A stretch of DNA of 64,000 bases, taken from Ancistrus triradiatus. Lineage: Eukaryota > Chordata > Actinopteri > Siluriformes > Loricariidae. The position numbers and the translations under genes were made by a program. The stretch is taken from positions 1 to 64,000 of the forward strand of contig JAJAGP010000175.1 of NCBI GenBank assembly GCA_025084515.1, written 5' to 3'. Position 1 is the stretch's first letter. Each line of letters starts with the position of its first letter. This document shows positions 1 through 11,031 of this stretch, piece after piece. The notes under the pieces were generated by a model. It worked only from the letters and a program-made list of their open reading frames with translations, had not been told where the DNA came from and did not search any database.

Positions 1-560
1 TGCAGACAAGCAGCAATGTTCTTTTTGGAGAGCAGTGGCTTTCTCCTTGCAACCCTGCCATGCACACCAATGTTGTTCAGTGTTCTTCTGATGGTGGACT
101 CATGAACATTAACATTAGCCAATGTGAGAGGCCTTCAGTTGCTTAGAAGTTACCCTGGGGACCTTTGTGACCTCGCCAACTATTACACGCCTTGCTCTTG
201 GAGTGCTCTTTGTTGGTCGACCACTCCTGGGGAGGGTAACAATGGTCTTGACTTTCCTCTATTTGTGCACAATCTGTCTGACTGTGGATTGATGGAGTAT
301 ACACTCTTTAGAGATGGTTTTGTAACCTTTTCCAGCCTGATGAGCATCAACAACTCTTTTCCTGAGCTCCTCAGAAATCTCCTTTGTTCGTACCATGATA
401 CACTTCCACAAACGTGTTGTGAAGAGCAGACTTTGATAGATCCCTGTTCTTTAAATAAAACAGGGTGCCCACTCACACCTGACTGGCATCTCATTGATTG
501 AAAACACCTGACTCTAATTTCACCTTCAAATTTACTGCTAATCCTAGAAAATCTGATGAG
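1..560 (-). mobile_element. Tc1-like transposase remnant
   Basis: Read on the minus strand this encodes the N-terminal helix-turn-helix part of a Tc1/mariner transposase. Positions 308-370 give a peptide close to KRVVDAHQAGKGYKTISK, the usual first recognition helix region, followed by a stretch like STVRQIVHK and a GRP-type linker. The frame is broken by frameshifts and stops, so it is a fossil. The element runs off the left edge and its outer repeat near 560 is worn. The family assignment is secure; the exact boundary is not. Confidence 0.75.
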
Positions 561-1339
561 CTGCGTGTGTATATAGTTATAAATATTAAAAAAAATCAAG
601 CATGTACTGTAGTTCTAATCTGCCTTAGTTTTTTTATTTCCGAGTTTTTGTTTCCCATTCATAGACTTTGTGTTTTAGTTGAAGTGTATCACAGCGATAT
701 CTAACATAGCGTTTATGGTAAAGCCCTGATGAAGATATTCTGCGCGTCCATCCACTGAATCTCTCTCATGACTTGTATTACAGTGTGCACTTCTCAATTT
801 GAATGCACTGTATATGGTTGGGCTTGCTCCTCCAAAAGTATACAAAGTGCAATCAAATGAGTTGGACTAAAAAAAAAAAGACGTCGTTATTGTGGGACAA
901 TGCTGCAATCACAAGCTCGGCATTTGGTGCAGTTGGCTCTTTCATGTGCTAAAACCGCGAAGGAAAATCAGATACCTGTCATTACGGCATCCCACCGCAC
1001 TTCTCCTGTCATCACGTCTTATAGTTCCGTATCCTGAAGATGATGAACGCACCCATTGAAGGACATCCACTCTGAATACTCAGACTTTTATGTCTCTGTA
1101 ATCATGTGCTACTTTGTCTCCTGCAATTTCTGCATCGACAAACCTACTAAAACCAGAAAATATTTTCAGTGACATGAAAAGGCCTCCTCCTGCTGCTCTG
1201 GTTCCATACTCCGGTTTTTGATCTTTATCCAAAATGTAATCTAAGACTAGGATAACATGAGGAAATGTAGGTTTTCTTTATTTATTAAAGGGAAAAAATG
1301 CAATACTTACATTACCATGTGACCTTCCAACCTAAACTT
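561..1339. other. no recognised feature
   Basis: I see no gene or clear repeat here. There is a short A-run near 870 and several short chance ORFs only. Confidence 0.5.
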
Positions 1340-1775
1340 AATACAGTCGTAACTCGGCAGTCTCTGTGCAACTCATCGAATTCGGTTCTTGATGTATTTT
1401 GATGAGAGAAAATTGTCTCGGCAATCGGTGCACTTGTTTGTCTACCTTTATCGTATATAGAACTCAACTCATATGCCTTTTCTAACCGAAACACAAGCGC
1501 ATGTGTCAGTCTCACAACAGTCTCACACTTTCTTGGGCTTTTTGTTCTTTTCTTTTCATTCTGACATATAGTCTTAGTGCAAATATGGTTCCTAACAAGG
1601 TTAAGGGTAACAGACAATCAGACAATTGCTTTTTTTGTTTTTTTATTTATGTCTGTGTATTTAAAGTGCTTAAATATACAATACAGCTCCATTAATGCAT
1701 ATAATGCCCTGGATTTTCTGAGGGTCTTGAACTCAATTTACATTATTTCTTCTAGGGGAAAAATGATCTTAGTAC
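1340..1775 (-). mobile_element. Tigger-type MITE, worn copy
   Basis: The stretch is the reverse complement of the element seen complete at 28531-29318. Shared segments are the end piece (CTCATCGAATTCGGTTC near 1371), the 'CTAACAAGGTTAAGGGTAACAG' type block near 1590 and the TTAATGCATATAATGCC block near 1692. The outer end near 1775 is not resolved. It carries no transposase frame. Confidence 0.6.
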
Positions 1776-2394
1776 TAATGGCTGACTTTTTTCAAATCTT
1801 GAAAAAGAACCCGTGTATTAATGCCGTTCTTCATACCGAGTCTGAAACTGACGGACTGCACCAATGCCTGTTCTAATTTCTGCGGTGAGAGGTTGATTTT
1901 CAGGCAGAACAACTCATCCTGCTAGTAGCAGAGCACAAGAGCTTATAGGACAAGCAACATGTTGACTATAAACCATGGATATTAAAGAAAAGAACTAAAA
2001 GGCTGGAGAATGATGGTGATAAACCTCAGAGCAACTCTATGGAGCCATTTCTTGTTTATTTAAATGCATTCTAGTGTGTTCATGGCCACAAAAAACTAGA
2101 GCTTCCTGCACTGATCTTCGCTCATATCTTTTTTTTTTTTAAGCTGATAATGGGAAAAAGATATGGTGCAATCTCCATGACGCATTAAGAGAAGGGAAAT
2201 TAAAGAAAGAAAAAGCGGACAGGAAGTGTTTTGACAAAAAACGTGGCACACTTGGTGTCAAGGGCCCACTACATTAAAAATCGTATCTGTTTTTTCATGC
2301 GAAAACATTGCACCCGGTGTGAAGAGGCCTTTACCAAGGTGCCACTATAACCGGTTTTGCAAACTTTACCATCATAAACTTCAACCACATGTGT
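1776..2394. other. no recognised feature
   Basis: I see no convincing gene or repeat. Base composition matches the neighbouring intergenic DNA. Confidence 0.45.
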
Positions 2395-2650
2395 CCAATT
2401 TCTAGAGAGATCACTGTGGAGGAATTCTGGCCCATTCTTATTGAGCTATGTTGGAGGATGTGAACTGCCCATTTAAGGTCCCTGCCACAGCATTCCTTGG
2501 ACATTCCAAAACCAAAAGGTGGATTGCTCTTGTGCTTTTGGTCATTCTCCCAAACTGTGCTTGAGATGCAGGTCACATATTGATGGCCCGATATTCTCCT
2601 TCAGGATTTTCTGGTAGACAGCAGTACTCAGTTCAACTAAGTCCTGAAGC
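2395..2650 (-). mobile_element. Tc1-like transposase C-terminal fragment
   Basis: The minus strand matches the C-terminal catalytic part of Tc1 transposases at DNA level. The blocks around 2480 (CTGCCACAGCATTCC) and 2597 (TTCTCCTTCAGGATTTTCTGG) are the same as those in the better preserved copy at 24.8-25.0 kb. Stops and indels interrupt the frame throughout. Ends are lost. Confidence 0.65.
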
Positions 2651-2944
2651 ATTCAACGTTTGAGATGTTGGCGTTTTATCATGCACTTTGCAGTATCCTC
2701 CTGTACCAACAGTGATCGTAAAACACAAAGAATGTACAATCCAATACCCACATTAAGCGTTGCACAGTGTTCTCAGTACCCATGGTGTTCTAAGAAAAGA
2801 CCAAAAATATGAGTAGAATATTGGCAGTGAGTTAATGTACTGTAATTTGTCTTTTATAGACATTGGACTCGTTTAGCAGATTGCCATCAAGTATATCGGA
2901 ATGTACCGTAGATTAGGAGCCCTAGCAGCTTGAGCTGTCAATGA
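2651..2944. other. no recognised feature
   Basis: About 290 bp with no coding potential or repeat that I recognise. Confidence 0.4.
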
Positions 2945-3150
2945 GAGTGTTTACATGCACTTAATAATGCGATCATAGTCGGATTTCTACAGTTATCCGG
3001 TTATTCAAGTGTTCTTGTATACAGCATGCTCCAATCTAGTAATCAGGTCCGATAGCTGGGTTTTTTATCTCAGTGATCGGATTTCTCTGAGCATATATAC
3101 TCGTACTACGATTTCTGTCGGATTTCTCAGTCTGCGCAAGCTTCAAGCGT
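2945..3150. repeat. teleost MITE-like repeat with 'CGGATT' motifs
   Basis: The segment starts GTTTACATGCACTTAATAA and repeats the motif TCGGATTTCT several times. This pattern is typical of a small non-autonomous DNA element common in fish genomes. Terminal repeats and target duplication are not clear, so the call is tentative. Confidence 0.4.
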
Positions 3151-3270
3151 ATCGTATATAATGAATGCAAAGTGAATTGCAAACTAATCTCATTTTTCCA
3201 TTTTCTTCTTTTTATTGTTCTATGATGAACAAAATTGTAACCTGGTCTCTAAATCTACTAAAGTCAGATT

Positions 3271-3519
3271 TCAAGTCAAGTCAGATTTATTTATATAGCG
3301 CTTTTTACAATGGAGCATGGTCTCAAAGCAACTTTACAAGTTTAGATTATCTGCTAATATCTACGTCCAATCCCAAATTGAGCAAGCCTAGGGTGACAGT
3401 GGCAAGGAAAAACTCCCCCTAATGTGTTATGAGGAAAGAAACCTTGGGAGACCAAAACACTAAAAGGGACCCAACTCCTTGGGCGGCGGTTGTAGATGAA
3501 AAATCTAAGAATGGAAAAC
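3271..3519 (+). repeat. interspersed repeat R1, left part
   Basis: It begins with CAAGTCAAGTCAGATTTATT and continues to GTGGCAAGGAAAAACTCC and a ACCTTGGGAG block. The same order of blocks occurs at 32478-32910 and 51020-51210. It is a dispersed teleost repeat of unknown class (called R1 here). The copy is interrupted at 3520 by a Tc1 element, and its right part resumes at 5128. Confidence 0.7.
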
Positions 3520-3521
3520 TA

Positions 3522-5125
3522 CAGTCGTATGAAAAAAGTTTGGGCCCGAGGGGTGCCCATGCGTGACGCACGACAGCGACCGCAGGTGACACCGCGTTTT
3601 TGTTTGCCTTCCGGATTTTTTTATTGCGGGTACATCACCCACGGTATTGGTTGTCCAGCTCAGCAATTCAGGTAAATATATCATATAGCAGATGAACACC
3701 GTGATATTTGAGAAGTGAAATTAAGTTTATAGGTTTTACAGAAAGTGTGCAGTAATTATTCAAACAAAATTAGGCAGGTGCATAAATTTGGGCACCCTTG
3801 TCATTTGAATACCTTTAGCACTAATTATTGGAACACAAAATATGTTTTGTAAGCTCACTGACCCTTGATCTACATACACAAGTGAGTCCAACTATGATAA
3901 AGGGTTAAGGTGGCCAATTGGAAGTTTTTCTCCTCTTTGCATCTTCTCTGAAGAGTGGCAATATGGGAGCCTCAAAACAACTCTCAAATGGCCTGAAAAC
4001 AAAGGTTGTTCAACATCATGGTTCAGGGAAAGGGAAAAGCTCTCTCAGAGATTTCAGCTGTCAGTTTCCACTGTGAGGAACATAGTGAGGCAATGGAAGA
4101 CCACAGGCACAGTTCTAGTTAAGGAACTCCCGAAGTGGCAGACCAAGAAAAATCTCAGATAGGCAGAGGCGAAGGATGGTGAGAACAGTCATAGTCAAGC
4201 CACAGACCACCTTCAAAGACCTACAACCTCATCTTGCTGCAGATGGTGTCACTAATCATCGTTCAACTATACAGCACACTTTGCACAAGGAGAGGCTGTA
4301 TGGGAGAGTAATGCAGAAGAAGCCTTTTCTGCAGACACGCCACAGTCACTTGAGGTGTGCTACAGCACATTTGGACAATCCAGCTTCATTTTGGAATAAA
4401 GTGCTGTGTACTGATGAAACTAAAATTGAGTTATTTGGACATAACAAGGAGCGGCACACATCCCAAGACAAACATTTGCTACCCACAGTAAAATTTGGTA
4501 GCGGTTCCATCAGGCTGCGGGACTGTGTGGCCAGTGCAGGTACTAGGAATCTTGTTAAAGTTGAGGATCGCATATTCCAGTTAATATCTCCAGATTCTTG
4601 AGAACAATGTTCAAGAATCAGTGACAAAGTTGCACCGAGGCCAACGACCCAAAACCCTGCTCAAAATCTACTAAGGCATTCATGCAGAGGAACCAGTACA
4701 ACATTCTGGAATGGCCATCTCAGTCCCTAGACAAATGTGAGCTGTCCATGCTCGGAAACCATAAACCTGACTGAACTGGAGATGTTTCTAAAGAAGAATG
4801 GTCCAAAGCACCTTCAACCAGAATCCAGACTGGAAGCTGTAGGAAGCGTTTAGCGGCTGTTATTTCTACAAAAGGAGGATCTACTAAATATTGATGTCAT
4901 TTTTCTGTTGGGGTGCCCAAATTTATACACCTGCCTAATTTTGTTTGAATAATTACTGCACACTTTCTGTAAATCCTATAAACTTCATTTCACTTCTCAA
5001 ATATCACTGTGTTCATCTGCTATATGATATATTTAACTCAAGTTGCTGATCTGAACAACCAATGATTTATAAACTAAAATCATGAAAATTATCAGGGGTG
5101 CCCAAACTTTTTCATACTACGACTG
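3522..5125 (+). mobile_element. Tc1-like transposon with long terminal inverted repeats, degenerate
   Basis: Both ends read CAGTCGTA...AAAAAGTTTGGGC in inverted orientation and are flanked by TA at 3520-3521 and 5126-5127, the Tc1/mariner target. The inverted repeats extend inward about 200 bp, with a second conserved block near 3735-3800 matching 4910-5040, the IR/DR arrangement of fish Tc1 elements. The transposase reads + from about 3965 (MGASKQLSNGLKTKVVQHHG) but shifts frame; the clearest piece is 4176-4601, containing CTDETKIELFG with the first catalytic Asp at 4413-4415. The second and third catalytic regions after 4600 are scrambled. The element is dead. Confidence 0.9.
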
Positions 5126-5127
5126 TA

Positions 5128-5770
5128 AAAGTCATGGAAGTCATAGTTCAAATAAAATGTGAATATGCACATTGCCAAACAATTAAGTAGTCCTGATACA
5201 CAGAGTCTAAAGTAATCAGGAAAGTCGTTGGCGGCACTTTGACCCCAGATAGCTGGAGGAGGGTGAAGGGTTACTGCCCCTCCGGTGTGGACATGGGTAT
5301 GATGGGGGCTGGAGCTGGAGGCTGATGACGGAAAAGCAGCTTGAGTGAAGGCTGTTTGTGGATGAAAACATCAGTGTGCCCCACACATGATGTTCATCCA
5401 CAACAGCTTCACTCAAGCTGCTTCCGTTCATCAGCTCCAGCTCCAGCCCATCATACCCAGGCCACACCCAGCTGGCAAACCGGTACCGGAACACAGCTCG
5501 GAGAGAAAACAGAATGTAATTAGTTTATTGATTAAGAGCACAGTGTCTATTTAACAATCACTGATGCCATGTGTAGCATGAGAACCCTGGCAGCATTGAG
5601 CTATAGCAGCATAGCTAGAAGAAGGGAGAACTGGTAGGAAACACAGCCCAGAGGGATCAACATGAGACATTGGCAACCCCACGGGAGGCAGAAGACAGCA
5701 ACCCAACGTCTCTGGTCACCATAAGACTCTTTGACTATGAACCCCCAGCTCTGCCCTTAGTCTAAGGCAA
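5128..5770 (+). repeat. interspersed repeat R1, right part
   Basis: Sequence after the Tc1 insertion continues R1. The block GGTACCGGAACACAGCTCGG followed by GAGAGAAAA, TTAAGAGCACAG and TAGCATGAGA has the same order as in the copy at 32770-32890. It contains a long internal hairpin (separate entry). The right end beyond about 5600 is uncertain. Confidence 0.6.
5295..5458. repeat. long inverted repeat (hairpin)
   Basis: Arms of about 79 nt (5295-5373) and 71 nt (5388-5458) are near-perfect reverse complements with a 14-nt loop. Shared arm blocks include CAGCTTGAGTGAAG/CTTCACTCAAGCTG and GGAGCTGGAG/CTCCAGCTCC. Arms differ by several one- or two-base indels. Confidence 0.9.
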
Positions 5771-6419
5771 GGATGCACGAGTCAAGATCAAGAGGACCGA
5801 AGCCCAGTTCAGAACTAACCCAGTACTAAAAATCTTTGGTCTTTACTCGGACTTACTGTAATGTATCCCGCTCTTGGTTTTGACTCTGACTCGGTTCTAA
5901 CTCTCTTGGCTACAACACCATTTCAAAATTCACATGTTAGCAGAACATCAGCAAGACAGACTTTTCCATCTGTTGTTTTTTTGCTGTTTCCTTTGTAGAG
6001 TTCACTAAGCATCTTTCACGTTGGACCTCAGGGGTACTGCCATTGTAACGATCGCTGTAAATTCCCATGGCAAATAAAGAGTTCGCATTTCTTACTTGTA
6101 AACTCAACATGTGGTGAACAGAGCTGGGAAACTACCTGAGAGTTCTGGCACCATCTGTGTCAGCTTCCCACAGCTTGCCAGATAGTGATTGATACCCTGT
6201 GTACTGTTAGCCTGTCCAACCGGAACGCCGAGTCTGTGATGTTTCCATTCAGCCCTGGCTCGGTAAACTGGTAAATACAACAATCTCTTACGTAACTCCC
6301 AAAAGTCTAATGTAGTCTAATGTAGTTTGCAGTGATTTCTCCTATGAATCTCTCCCAAGGCTACCATGAACGCTGACTTTATCCAAGAAGACCTTATCCA
6401 AGTTCCCTTTTAGATGTTG
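5771..6419. other. no recognised feature
   Basis: I see no gene or clear mobile element. Around 5840-5915 there is a loose repetition of an ACTCGG/GACTCTGACTCGG motif. Confidence 0.4.
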
Positions 6420-6640
6420 AGTAGACTAGCCACTTCTGGGAAGCTTTGCCACTGTTTCATGTTTTCTACTTTTGAAGATAATGGCTCTCACTGTGGTCTG
6501 CTGGAGTCCAGGGACTTAGAAATGGCATTGTGTAACCCCTTCTGGACTGATATGTAGCCTTCTTTTTCATCTCTTAAAGAATTTCCTTTGATACTGGGCT
6601 GGCACAATGTAGTGCTTGTTGAGACCTTATAACAAGGCTA
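6420..6640 (-). mobile_element. Tc1-like transposase N-terminal fragment
   Basis: The segment with GATAATGGCTCTCACTGTGG and CTGGAGTCCAGGGACTTAGAA matches the same minus-strand helix-turn-helix region found at 25.43-25.55 kb and 30.03-30.12 kb. Only this part is left, with substitutions and indels. Confidence 0.6.
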
Positions 6641-6990
6641 GCAGAAAGACCATATCCAAATCCACATCATTAGTCAAAGAAATTTTGTTAATAACTGTGT
6701 AATTAAGGGGGCAGGTTTTTTGCCCACACAGTTGACATTTGAAAGCTTTTTCCTTCAGATATTTTAAAAACTCTGTTGTGTTACCTCAACTGGTCTTTAT
6801 CTTATCTGTGAAAACGATGCAAAAATGTACACTGGCTATAGAAAAATCTTTATTCCCCTGGTGACTTGATGACCCTAAGTGGGATTGGCTCGTAATGCCT
6901 CAGGATCATCATGGGGATTGTAACACTGAGCCACTGGGTGGAACAAGTGACATGAGGAGTGAGCACAACCATATTTAACAATCAATGAAT

Positions 6991-7107
6991 CAGCAGGAAA
7001 ATTATTGAAGCCATTTTGAACTCAGTCCTTTGAATAAAGTTTCCAACAAACTGAGGCTGAGACCATACAAAGCCTCCCAAATTCAAATTAGTTCTTCCTC
7101 AATAACC
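6991..7107 (+). repeat. direct repeat DR-A, copy 1
   Basis: About 117 bp from CAGCAGGAAAATTATTGAAG to CTCAATAACC is repeated in the same orientation at 8983-9088. Copy 1 has a short extra segment (CTCAGTCCTTTGAATAAAG) near 7020. The pair brackets a pyrimidine-rich tract and a Tc1 element. Confidence 0.85.
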
Positions 7108-7109
7108 CC

Positions 7110-7430
7110 GTTTTCCATAGTTCATGTCTCCACCTTCTTCCTTCCACTCTTAACTTGGGTATCTCTAAAGTTCTCACTTCTAAAGGTCAGATTTGCAAGA
7201 TACTTTCAGCTTTCTTTTTCAGTTTTCTTTTTTTATGAAGTTCTCTTTAACTTTTATATTCTTCTCTCTCTTTCTATACAACTCTCTCTTTTTCTCTTTT
7301 ACTTTTCCCTTTTCTTTTCATTCCTCTCTAGGTTTTCCTTTGTTTTTTTTAACTTTTACATACAGTCAAAAGTTCTCATTTTAACACCAAACTTCTCTTT
7401 TTCTTTCTTCCAACCACCTCACACACACAT
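7110..7430 (+). repeat. pyrimidine-rich low-complexity tract
   Basis: About 320 bp in which the + strand is mostly T and C with few purines, ending in a short (CA)n near 7420. The open frames here (rich in Phe, Leu and Ser) are by-products of composition, not genes. Confidence 0.8.
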
Positions 7431-7551
7431 CTCCTGACATCCGATATCGGCGGCATATCTACAAAGGTGCTGTGACCAGTAATGGCACTGTTCAGCCTTA
7501 AGTACCTTTTTATCCAGGCTGATTAGGCTAAAGAGCTGTACGGGAAACTTA

Positions 7552-8965
7552 CACATGTGGACAAAATTGTTGGTAGCCCTCAGCTAATGGAAGAAAAACC
7601 CACAATGGTAACAGAAATCACTTTAATCTGACAAAAGTAATAATAAATACAAAGTCTATGAAAATGAACAAATGAAAGTCAGACGTTGTTTTTCAACCAG
7701 GCTTCAACAGAATTATTAAAAAAATAAACTCATGAAACAGGACAGAAATGATGGTACCCCTGAAAAATGTGACCAAAGGGACATGTTAAATCAAGGTGTG
7801 TTCACTAATTAGCATCACAGGTGTCTACAATCTTGTAATCAGTCAGTGGGCCTATATATAGGGCTTCAGGTAGCCACTGTGCTGTTTGGTGATAAGGTGT
7901 GTACCACACTCAACATGGACCAGAGGAAGCACTGTCTCAGGACATTAGAAAGACAATTATAGACAAGCATGTTAAAGGTAAAGGTTATAACACCATCTCC
8001 AAGCAACTTGATGTTCCTGTGACTACAGTTGCATATATTATTCAGAAATGTAAGACCCATGGGACTGTAGCCAACCTCTCTGGACGGGGATGCAAAAGGA
8101 AAATTGATGACAAATCAAAGAGATGGATAATACGAGTGGTAACAGAAGAGCCAAGAAAAACTTCTAAAGAGATTAAAGGTGAACTTCAAGCTCAAGGAAC
8201 ATCAGTGTCAGATCGCACCATCCGTAGATGTTTGAGCCAAAGTGGACTTAATGGGAGACGACCAAAGAGGACACCATTGTTGAAAACAAAACATAAAAAA
8301 GCCAGACTGGAATTTGCCAAACTACATGTTGATAAGCCACAAAGCTTCTGGGAGAATGTCCTATGGACAGGTGAGACAAAAATGGAACTTTTTGGCAAGG
8401 CACATTAGCTCTATGTTCACAGACGGAAAAATGAAGCATATCAAGAAGAGATCACTGTCCCAACTGTGAATCATGGAGAAGGCTCTGTTATGTTCTGGGG
8501 CTGCTTTGCTGCATCTGGCACAGGGTGTCTGGAATAATGAAGTCTCAAGACTATCAAGGAATTCTAGAGGGAAATGTGCTGCCCAGTGCCAGAAAGCTTG
8601 GTCTCAGTCGCAGGTCTTGCAGCAGGATAATGAGCCAAAACTCACATCTAAAAACACCCAAGAATGGCTAAGAGGAAACACTGGACTGTTCTGAAGTGGC
8701 TTCTATGAGCCCTGACCTAAATCCTATTGAGCATCTGTGGAAGGAGCTGAAACATGCCGTCTGGAGCAGTTTGCTCATGAGGAGTGGGCCAAAATACCTG
8801 CTGAGAGGTGCAGAAGTCTCACTGACAGCAATGTCTGACTTTCATTTGTTCATTTTCATAGACTTTGTATTTATTATTACTTTTGTCAGATTAAAGTTAT
8901 TTCTGTTACCATTGTGGGTTTTTCTTTCATTAACTGAGGGCTACCAACAATTTTGTCCACATGTG
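7552..8965 (+). mobile_element. Tc1-like transposon, nearly full length, inactive
   Basis: Inverted ends read CACATGTGGACAAAATTGTT and are flanked by TA at 7550-7551 and 8966-8967; 1414 bp in between fits a Tc1. A + strand transposase frame runs from about 7913 to 8408. It has an N-terminal helix-turn-helix (IIDKHVKGKGYNTISKQL), a second one after RKIDDKSKRW, then WTGETKMELFG. Family members have Asp where this copy has Gly (GGT at 8370-8372). A stop follows FGKAH at 8406. Later pieces keep LQQDNEPK (Asp at 8626-8628) and SPDLNPIEHLWKEL (Glu at 8729-8731), but the spacing between them (103 nt) is out of frame. It cannot make active transposase. Confidence 0.92.
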
Positions 8966-8982
8966 TATAAAAATAAATAAAA

Positions 8983-9088
8983 CAGCAGGAAAATTATTGA
9001 AGCCATTTTGAAGTTTTGAAGTTTCCAACAACCTGAGGCTGAGACCATACAAAGCCTCCCAATTTCAAATTAGTTTTTCTCAATAACC
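8983..9088 (+). repeat. direct repeat DR-A, copy 2
   Basis: Second copy of the repeat at 6991-7107, with the same order of blocks (ATTATTGAAGCCATTTTGAA, CTGAGGCTGAGACCATACAA, CAAATTAGTT). It starts 17 bp after the Tc1 right end. Confidence 0.85.
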
Positions 9089-9739
9089 AAAAGACATGCA
9101 TTTGAACCCTGATCTGGGACGGATAAAGGGCACAGGTGTAAGCCTACCCTGGATGGTATACCGGTCCATCAAAGGGATAGGTAGGAGTCTCTGTCACACA
9201 GACAGTAATGCTATTGTGTAACACCTGACCTTGCAGGTTAGCCAGGCAGGTAAGATTTGAAATCCAGATTCCAGTAATAAAAACTAACACCCCACTTCAC
9301 GTTGCCACAAGCCAAGGACACTAAGCCTCTGCTTTTCATCTTCCCCATTCATAAAATCTTTTTCATTTTGAACACGGTTGCTTAGTGGGAGACGGATGCG
9401 GCACGTGGCTCGGGAACATCTGTTGTTCTCCAAAAAGCTCGCTGGAGAGAAGCTAGCAGCCCAGTTGTTCAGTTTCCATGACAACAGTCAAAGAGCATTG
9501 ACAGCAGCAGAGTTGTGAGGCGAATCACAGTGTGAAGGATGGCGTGGAGTTCAGGGGAACTACATACAGTATATAACGCTATATGATAATATTTTGCAAG
9601 TGGCACAACGCTTCAAAAATCAGAAGCTTAAAGGTGGATTCATAGTAGTTCCTGCAGTCTTGGAGCATCAGTCAGGCGTATAAATGGTCCTTAGGTGAGT
9701 GGTGAAACATTTAGGATTACTTGTGAGTTTAGTATTACT
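9089..9739. other. no recognised gene; possible worn repeat tail
   Basis: Positions 9105-9180 vaguely resemble the '...GATAGG...' 3' tail of common fish retroposons (GGTATACCGGTCCATCAAAGG), too worn to classify. The rest shows nothing I can name. Confidence 0.35.
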
Positions 9740-11029
9740 ATCGTCCCATTGCACTCACTTCAATTGTGATGAAGTGTTTTGAAAGGATAGTCATGAATCA
9801 CATCAAAGGGACCATTCCAGACACTGTCTTGGATCATCTCCAGTTTGCATAGCATCACAATAGGTCCACTGATGATGGTCCATTCACACAGCCCTCACAC
9901 ACTTAGAGGGCAAGGACACCTACGTCAGAATGCTGTTTATTGACTACAACTCAGCATTCAACACAGTAATCCCACTCAAACTCTCTGAGAAGCTCGTCAC
10001 CCTTGGACTGACACCTTCCCTATGTAACTGGATGCTGAACTTTCAGACAGACCCTAGTCACTCTAGTAGACCCTAGTAGAATTGGGAATCGTACGTCCAA
10101 CACAGAGCTCCAGGCCTGCGTACTGAGTCCCCAGCTGTACACACTCTTGACACCTGACTGTGTGACCTCCCAGAGCAACACCAGCATCATCAAGTTTGTG
10201 GATGATACCACAGTTATGGGACTGATTACTGGTGGGGATGAGAGAGCATACAGGAGGGAGGTTGCAGATTCGGTGGCCTGGTGTCATGACAACATTACAA
10301 GAGAGGGAGAAAACCTTCAAATTACTTGGCATCCACATCAGTGAGGATCTCACCTGGTCTCAGAACACATGCCAGGTAATCAGAAAGTCCCAGCAGCGAC
10401 TGTACTTTCTTAGACGGCTGAGGAAATTTGGCATGCCAACCAAAATACTCAAACTTCTACAGAAGTTCGATCGATTGTGTCCTTACCAGCTCCATCACAG
10501 TCTGGTATGGAAACTGCACTGCTCAGGACAGAAAGGCTCTCCAACGAGTAATCAAATCCATCAAGTCCATCTCAGCAGCCTTTCCTTCACTCCAGGACAT
10601 TTACCACACCAGGGTCATCAAGAGAGCAATTAGCATAATGAAGGACAATACACACCCTCAACACAGTCTCTTCACACTTTTAAAATCAGGCAGATGCTAC
10701 AGGAGTGTGAAGTCACAGACAACAAGACTGACAAACAGTTTCTATCCACACGCCATCAGGCTTGTGAACGACCTCCACACACTCCCTCCTACCCTATCTG
10801 TCTGAACTCTGATCAACACACACTATTTATAATTCTACTGTCATTTTCAATAATGCACTTTATAACAGAGTGTTTACTGTGTTTGCTGTGCTTGCTATTT
10901 GCACAAAATCTGAACATTTCACTACCTCTTCTCATTGTATAATTCTCTTGAAGAGTAATCTATGCAGATTTGCACAAATACTGTACAGTTAAATTTATTT
11001 TCACTATAAATTGTAATCTTGTTTAAATG
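9740..11029 (+). mobile_element. non-LTR retrotransposon reverse transcriptase fragment (LINE, L2/CR1-like)
   Basis: Conceptual translation across frameshifts gives IVMKCFERIVMNHIK near 9765, VRMLFIDYNSAFNTVIPLKL near 9925-9985, IIKFVDDTTVMG at 10186-10221 and LQITWHPHQ / FKLLGIHISEDLTWS near 10310-10360, then LRKFGMPTKIL and ITVWYGNCTAQDRKALQRV. FVDD matches the catalytic YADD/FADD box of reverse transcriptases. This order belongs to fish LINEs of the L2/CR1 type. The 5' part (endonuclease) is missing, as usual for 5'-truncated copies. There are at least four frame breaks, and a piece around 10050-10100 is scrambled. Its 3' tail is separated by the Tc1 at 11032-12548. Confidence 0.85.
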
Positions 11030-11031
11030 TA

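Noticed and set aside
124..501. + strand ORF of 125 codons at the left edge
   Set aside because: It is the antisense of a Tc1 transposase remnant; the minus strand carries the meaningful motifs.
7030..7437. + strand ORF of 135 codons rich in Phe, Leu and Ser (looks like a membrane protein)
   Set aside because: It lies in a pyrimidine-rich low-complexity tract, and composition alone gives the hydrophobic look.
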